Shown one piece after another: positions 22,489 through 24,716 of a stretch of 24,716 nt of DNA. Positions within the stretch are counted from its first letter, which is position 1. Each line of letters opens with the position of its first letter. Origin of the DNA: JASFQI01 sp050115555 (GTDB lineage: Bacteria; Desulfobacterota; DSM-4660; Desulfatiglandales; HGW-15). The notes beneath the pieces were generated by a model. The model was not told the DNA's origin. It saw only the letters and a list, made by a program, of their open reading frames with translations, and ran no database searches. The position numbers and the translations under genes are program-made. The DNA lies in NCBI GenBank assembly GCA_050115555.1, contig JASFQI010000028.1, forward strand, positions 1-24,716. The letters are read 5' to 3'.

Positions 22489-23295
22489 TCACCGCGGCAA
22501 CACGCGGCTGAGACGGAGAAAGTCCTCGATGCCGAGGGTTTCCGCCCTGCTCCCCGGATCGATTTCTCCATCGCGCAGGGCCTGGATCACCTCCGTTCGG
22601 GTACGGTCGGGAAACGAGGTGAGAAGGGCGTTTTGCAGGGTCTTTCGCCGGTGGGCAAAGGCCGCTCGAACGACGTTTCGAAACCAGACCTCGTCTTCGG
22701 CCCGTTCCGGAAAAGGGCGCTCGAAGTCCAGCTTCACCACCGTCGAGTCCACCCGGGGGCTTGGACGAAAGCACTCCCTCCCGACGCGAAGGAGGCGGGA
22801 CACCTCGGCGTGGTATCGTACGAGGACGCTCAGGGCGCCGTATGTCCGGGATCCCGCCTGTGCGGTCAGGCGGTCCGCCACCTCCTTCTGGAACATCAGG
22901 ACAGCCCCGCGAAAAAGCCGGCGATGCTCGATCAGTCGTTCCAGCACGGGGGTGCTGATGTTGTAAGGGAGGTTCCCGATGGCGAGCCACTTCCCGTCGA
23001 AGCCGGGTTCAAGGGACGTGAAATCGAAGGTCAGAATATCCTTCGTGACCAGCGTGACGTTTTCCACCCCTCGGGAGGCCAGGGATTCCTGAAGGAACGC
23101 AGCCAGGTCCCGATCCTTTTCTACGGCGAGCACAGAAGCCACCCGACCGGCCAGGGGCAGGGTGAGGGCCCCCCTGCCGGGACCGATTTCCAGGACCCGG
23201 TCCAAAGAGGTGAGACCTGCACGATCCAGGATACGACGAATCACGTTGCGGTCTGCCAGGAAGTGTTGACCGAATTTTTTTCGCGCGCGCAGCAT
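22489..23295 (-). CDS. rsmA: 16S rRNA dimethyladenosine transferase RsmA/KsgA
   Basis: The 268-residue methyltransferase puts two methyl groups on each of two adjacent adenines near the 3' end of 16S rRNA during small-subunit maturation, using SAM. Seen: KKFGQHFL (6-13), the SAM loop EIGPGRGALT (36-45), acidic Glu59 in VEKD, the catalytic NLPYNIS (108-114) and FRPSPRVDSTVV, then the C-terminal RRKTLQNAL. ATG 23295 follows the DUF2062 gene by 11 nt; TTG 23301 is an in-frame alternative. No clear ribosome site precedes it, so translation may be coupled to the upstream gene. The length and all motifs are normal. Confidence 0.97.
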   Translation of the reverse strand: MLRARKKFGQHFLADRNVIRRILDRAGLTSLDRVLEIGPGRGALTLPLAGRVASVLAVEKDRDLAAFLQESLASRGVENVTLVTKDILTFDFTSLEPGFDGKWLAIGNLPYNISTPVLERLIEHRRLFRGAVLMFQKEVADRLTAQAGSRTYGALSVLVRYHAEVSRLLRVGRECFRPSPRVDSTVVKLDFERPFPERAEDEVWFRNVVRAAFAHRRKTLQNALLTSFPDRTRTEVIQALRDGEIDPGSRAETLGIEDFLRLSRVLPR

Positions 23296-23306
23296 GGGCA
23301 AAGCAG

Positions 23307-23825
23307 TCAGGAACTCTTCCGTGAAAGCGCTTTGAAGGTCCTTCGGGTTTCCCGCCAGCGTGCGATGGCCTGGAAGACTTTCAAAGAAACAGGGTAGGAG
23401 AGAGGGGCAATCGTCAGCCCCAGGATCAGGCCGCCTAATAGAAAGGCCGCGATAATGGAACTACCCGCGCCCAGGAATTTCCCTACCACGACCATGCCTT
23501 CTTCTCCTCTCTCGATGGCCCCCATGACCGAGGAGAACCCTCGGGTTTCCTCTGAAAGCCCCAGGATCCCCGCTCCGATCCGATACGAGAAGTAGTACAG
23601 AAAGTACCAGTTCAGGGGGTTGCTGACCCATGTCCCCAGAGCGGCTGTGATTTTGCTTCCGCCGAACAGAATGGCCAGGAACACGGCCAGGGCGGTTTGG
23701 AACGGCATCACGGGCAGCATGCCTGAAAACACCCCCAGCGCAATCCCCAGGGCCAGGTTCTGGGGAGTTCCTCGAAGGCGAATGAATCGCCAATAGTAAT
23801 ACTTGAGCTGGCGTGTGAGTTTCAT
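23307..23825 (-). CDS. DUF2062 membrane protein
   Basis: The 172-residue inner-membrane protein belongs to the DUF2062 family of unknown function. The signature GIALGVFSGMLPVMPFQT is followed by a second helix (ALAVFLAILF), WVSNPLNWYFLYYFSYRIG and a C-terminal helix pair around FLLGGLILGLTIAPLSYPVS. A basic N-terminus (KLTRQLKYYYWRFIRLRG) probably faces the cytoplasm. ATG 23825 is chosen because the frame further upstream runs into the overlapping tsaD gene and has no family similarity. It lies 67 nt after tsaD and 11 nt before rsmA on the same strand. A role near the envelope or glycosyltransfer has been suggested for some relatives, but nothing here shows it. Confidence 0.88.
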   Translation of the reverse strand: MKLTRQLKYYYWRFIRLRGTPQNLALGIALGVFSGMLPVMPFQTALAVFLAILFGGSKITAALGTWVSNPLNWYFLYYFSYRIGAGILGLSEETRGFSSVMGAIERGEEGMVVVGKFLGAGSSIIAAFLLGGLILGLTIAPLSYPVSLKVFQAIARWRETRRTFKALSRKSS

Positions 23826-23892
23826 TTCAGCCGTTGGGGCGCAAGGATACGTCTCACGTTCCCGGCACAGGGTGCTGTTTGCATGGAACGTC

Positions 23893-24716
23893 TCATGAAG
23901 GGGCCATGGGCCGTAAATCTTCGACAGGATAGCGCGATCGAACGTCGGTGTCGAGATCCGCGCGCTCTCCATTTCGAATGCGGAGGCGTCCAGCCTCGGC
24001 AATCATGGCGCCGTTGTCCGTACAATAGGAGGGACGGGGCCAGAAGGCCTGCATGCCTCTGGATTCGGCCTCCTTTCGAATCCGTTCCCTGAGAGCCCGA
24101 TTGCAGGCCACACCCCCGGCAGCCACCACGGCGTCCACGTGGTTTTCCTCGGCCGCACGAAAGAGTTTTGCGGCGAGCACGTCGATCACCGCCTCCTGGA
24201 ATGAGGCGGCAATGTCCTCCGTACGTACAATTTCCTGCTCCTTCGGGTTCTTGCTCCACCGCTGTACATAAAGGCTCACGGCGGTCTTGAGGCCGCTGAA
24301 GCTGAAGTCCAGGGAGCCGGGGGAGAGCATGGCCCTGGGAAAGGCGATCCGATCGCCCCGGCCTGAGGCGGCCAGCGATTCAATGATGGCGCCGCCCGGG
24401 TATCCGAGCCCGAGAATTTTGGCTACCTTGTCAAAGGCCTCGCCCGCCGCGTCATCCAGAGTTTGCCCCAGGACTTGGTATGCGCCGGGCCGTTCCACAA
24501 GATAGAGACTGGTATGTCCTCCGGAAACGGTCAAGGTCACGAAGGGGAAGGATGGGATCCCGTTTTCCAGAAGGATGGAGAGAATGTGTCCTTCCAGGTG
24601 ATTCACTCCAACCAGCGGGATTTCCTTGGCCCAGGCAAGCCCTCGGGCATAGTGCAGACCTACCAGGAGTGATCCGATGAGCCCCGGGCCTACCGTGACG
24701 GCGATGCCGTCCAGGT
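23893..24716 (-). CDS. tsaD: tRNA N6-threonylcarbamoyladenosine transferase TsaD, N-terminus beyond the window
   Basis: About 274 residues of the protein are present; the 5' end is cut by the window edge. TsaD transfers the threonylcarbamoyl group to A37 of ANN-reading tRNAs with TsaB and TsaE. The visible part begins within LDGIAVTVGPGLIGSLLVGL and includes the metal-binding NHLEGH (24606-24589), TLTVSGGHTSLYLV, GEAFDKVAKILGLGYPGG, DFSFSGLKTAV, AAGGVACNRALR and the C-terminal CTDNGAMIA with its metal-ligand aspartate. All family motifs expected in this portion are intact. It heads the minus-strand run through DUF2062 and rsmA, so three RNA- or envelope-related genes are likely cotranscribed. 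Confidence 0.97.
   Translation of the reverse strand, partial: LDGIAVTVGPGLIGSLLVGLHYARGLAWAKEIPLVGVNHLEGHILSILLENGIPSFPFVTLTVSGGHTSLYLVERPGAYQVLGQTLDDAAGEAFDKVAKILGLGYPGGAIIESLAASGRGDRIAFPRAMLSPGSLDFSFSGLKTAVSLYVQRWSKNPKEQEIVRTEDIAASFQEAVIDVLAAKLFRAAEENHVDAVVAAGGVACNRALRERIRKEAESRGMQAFWPRPSYCTDNGAMIAEAGRLRIRNGERADLDTDVRSRYPVEDLRPMAPS

Noticed and set aside
23826..24002. N-terminal extension of the DUF2062 protein
   Set aside because: It overlaps the 3' end of tsaD in another frame and has no similarity to the family; the ATG at 23825 begins the normal basic N-terminus.

Overview
The window looks like a chromosomal segment of a GC-rich Desulfobacterota (former Deltaproteobacteria) member, perhaps Syntrophobacteria-like. 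This rests on the gene families, their neighbours and the dispersed inverted-repeat elements, not on a database match. Coding density is high.

Layout. (1) 1-7670, plus strand: the tail of a TAXI-type TRAP binding protein, a fused TRAP permease, a UbiD-family (de)carboxylase, a bis-MGD molybdopterin oxidoreductase and an MFS transporter. This reads as an uptake and catabolism module for a carboxylic, probably aromatic, acid. (2) 7713-7986, minus strand: tRNA-Gln(CTG) and tRNA-Glu(CTC) with a promoter and an intrinsic terminator. (3) 8038-14853, minus strand: a complete oligopeptide ABC transporter operon in the order A-B-C-D-F. It is interrupted between the C and D genes by a 506-bp cassette that carries one four-helix-bundle (S23/IVP-family) gene bounded by inverted arrays of a roughly 10-bp repeat. 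(4) 15104-17810, plus strand: a queuosine-salvage (Qng1/DUF2419) protein and a response regulator-PAS-histidine kinase hybrid whose ATPase domain is degenerate. (5) 17905-24716, minus strand: housekeeping genes, transcribed in the order tsaD (cut by the window end), a DUF2062 membrane protein, rsmA, a deoxynucleoside kinase, panC, metK and ahcY.

How the genes work together. TRAP uptake would feed the UbiD enzyme and the molybdoenzyme, whose genes are 14 nt apart. MetK and AhcY form the two ends of the S-adenosylmethionine cycle, and RsmA is a SAM-dependent rRNA methyltransferase. PanC and the deoxynucleoside kinase serve pantothenate synthesis and nucleoside salvage.

Most unusual structure. 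The four-helix-bundle cassette has near-perfect 47/48-nt terminal inverted repeats built from phased AGTGATCTAA-type units. It sits exactly between the oppC stop codon and the oppD start codon. A solo array of the same units, with a 26-nt exact match, lies between metK and ahcY without any gene. This suggests a small mobile or mobilisable element whose mechanism I cannot name. A second, unrelated family of 106-bp inverted-repeat (MITE-like) elements occurs twice, in opposite orientations. One copy has a 7-bp flanking duplication and the other supplies the last codons of panC.
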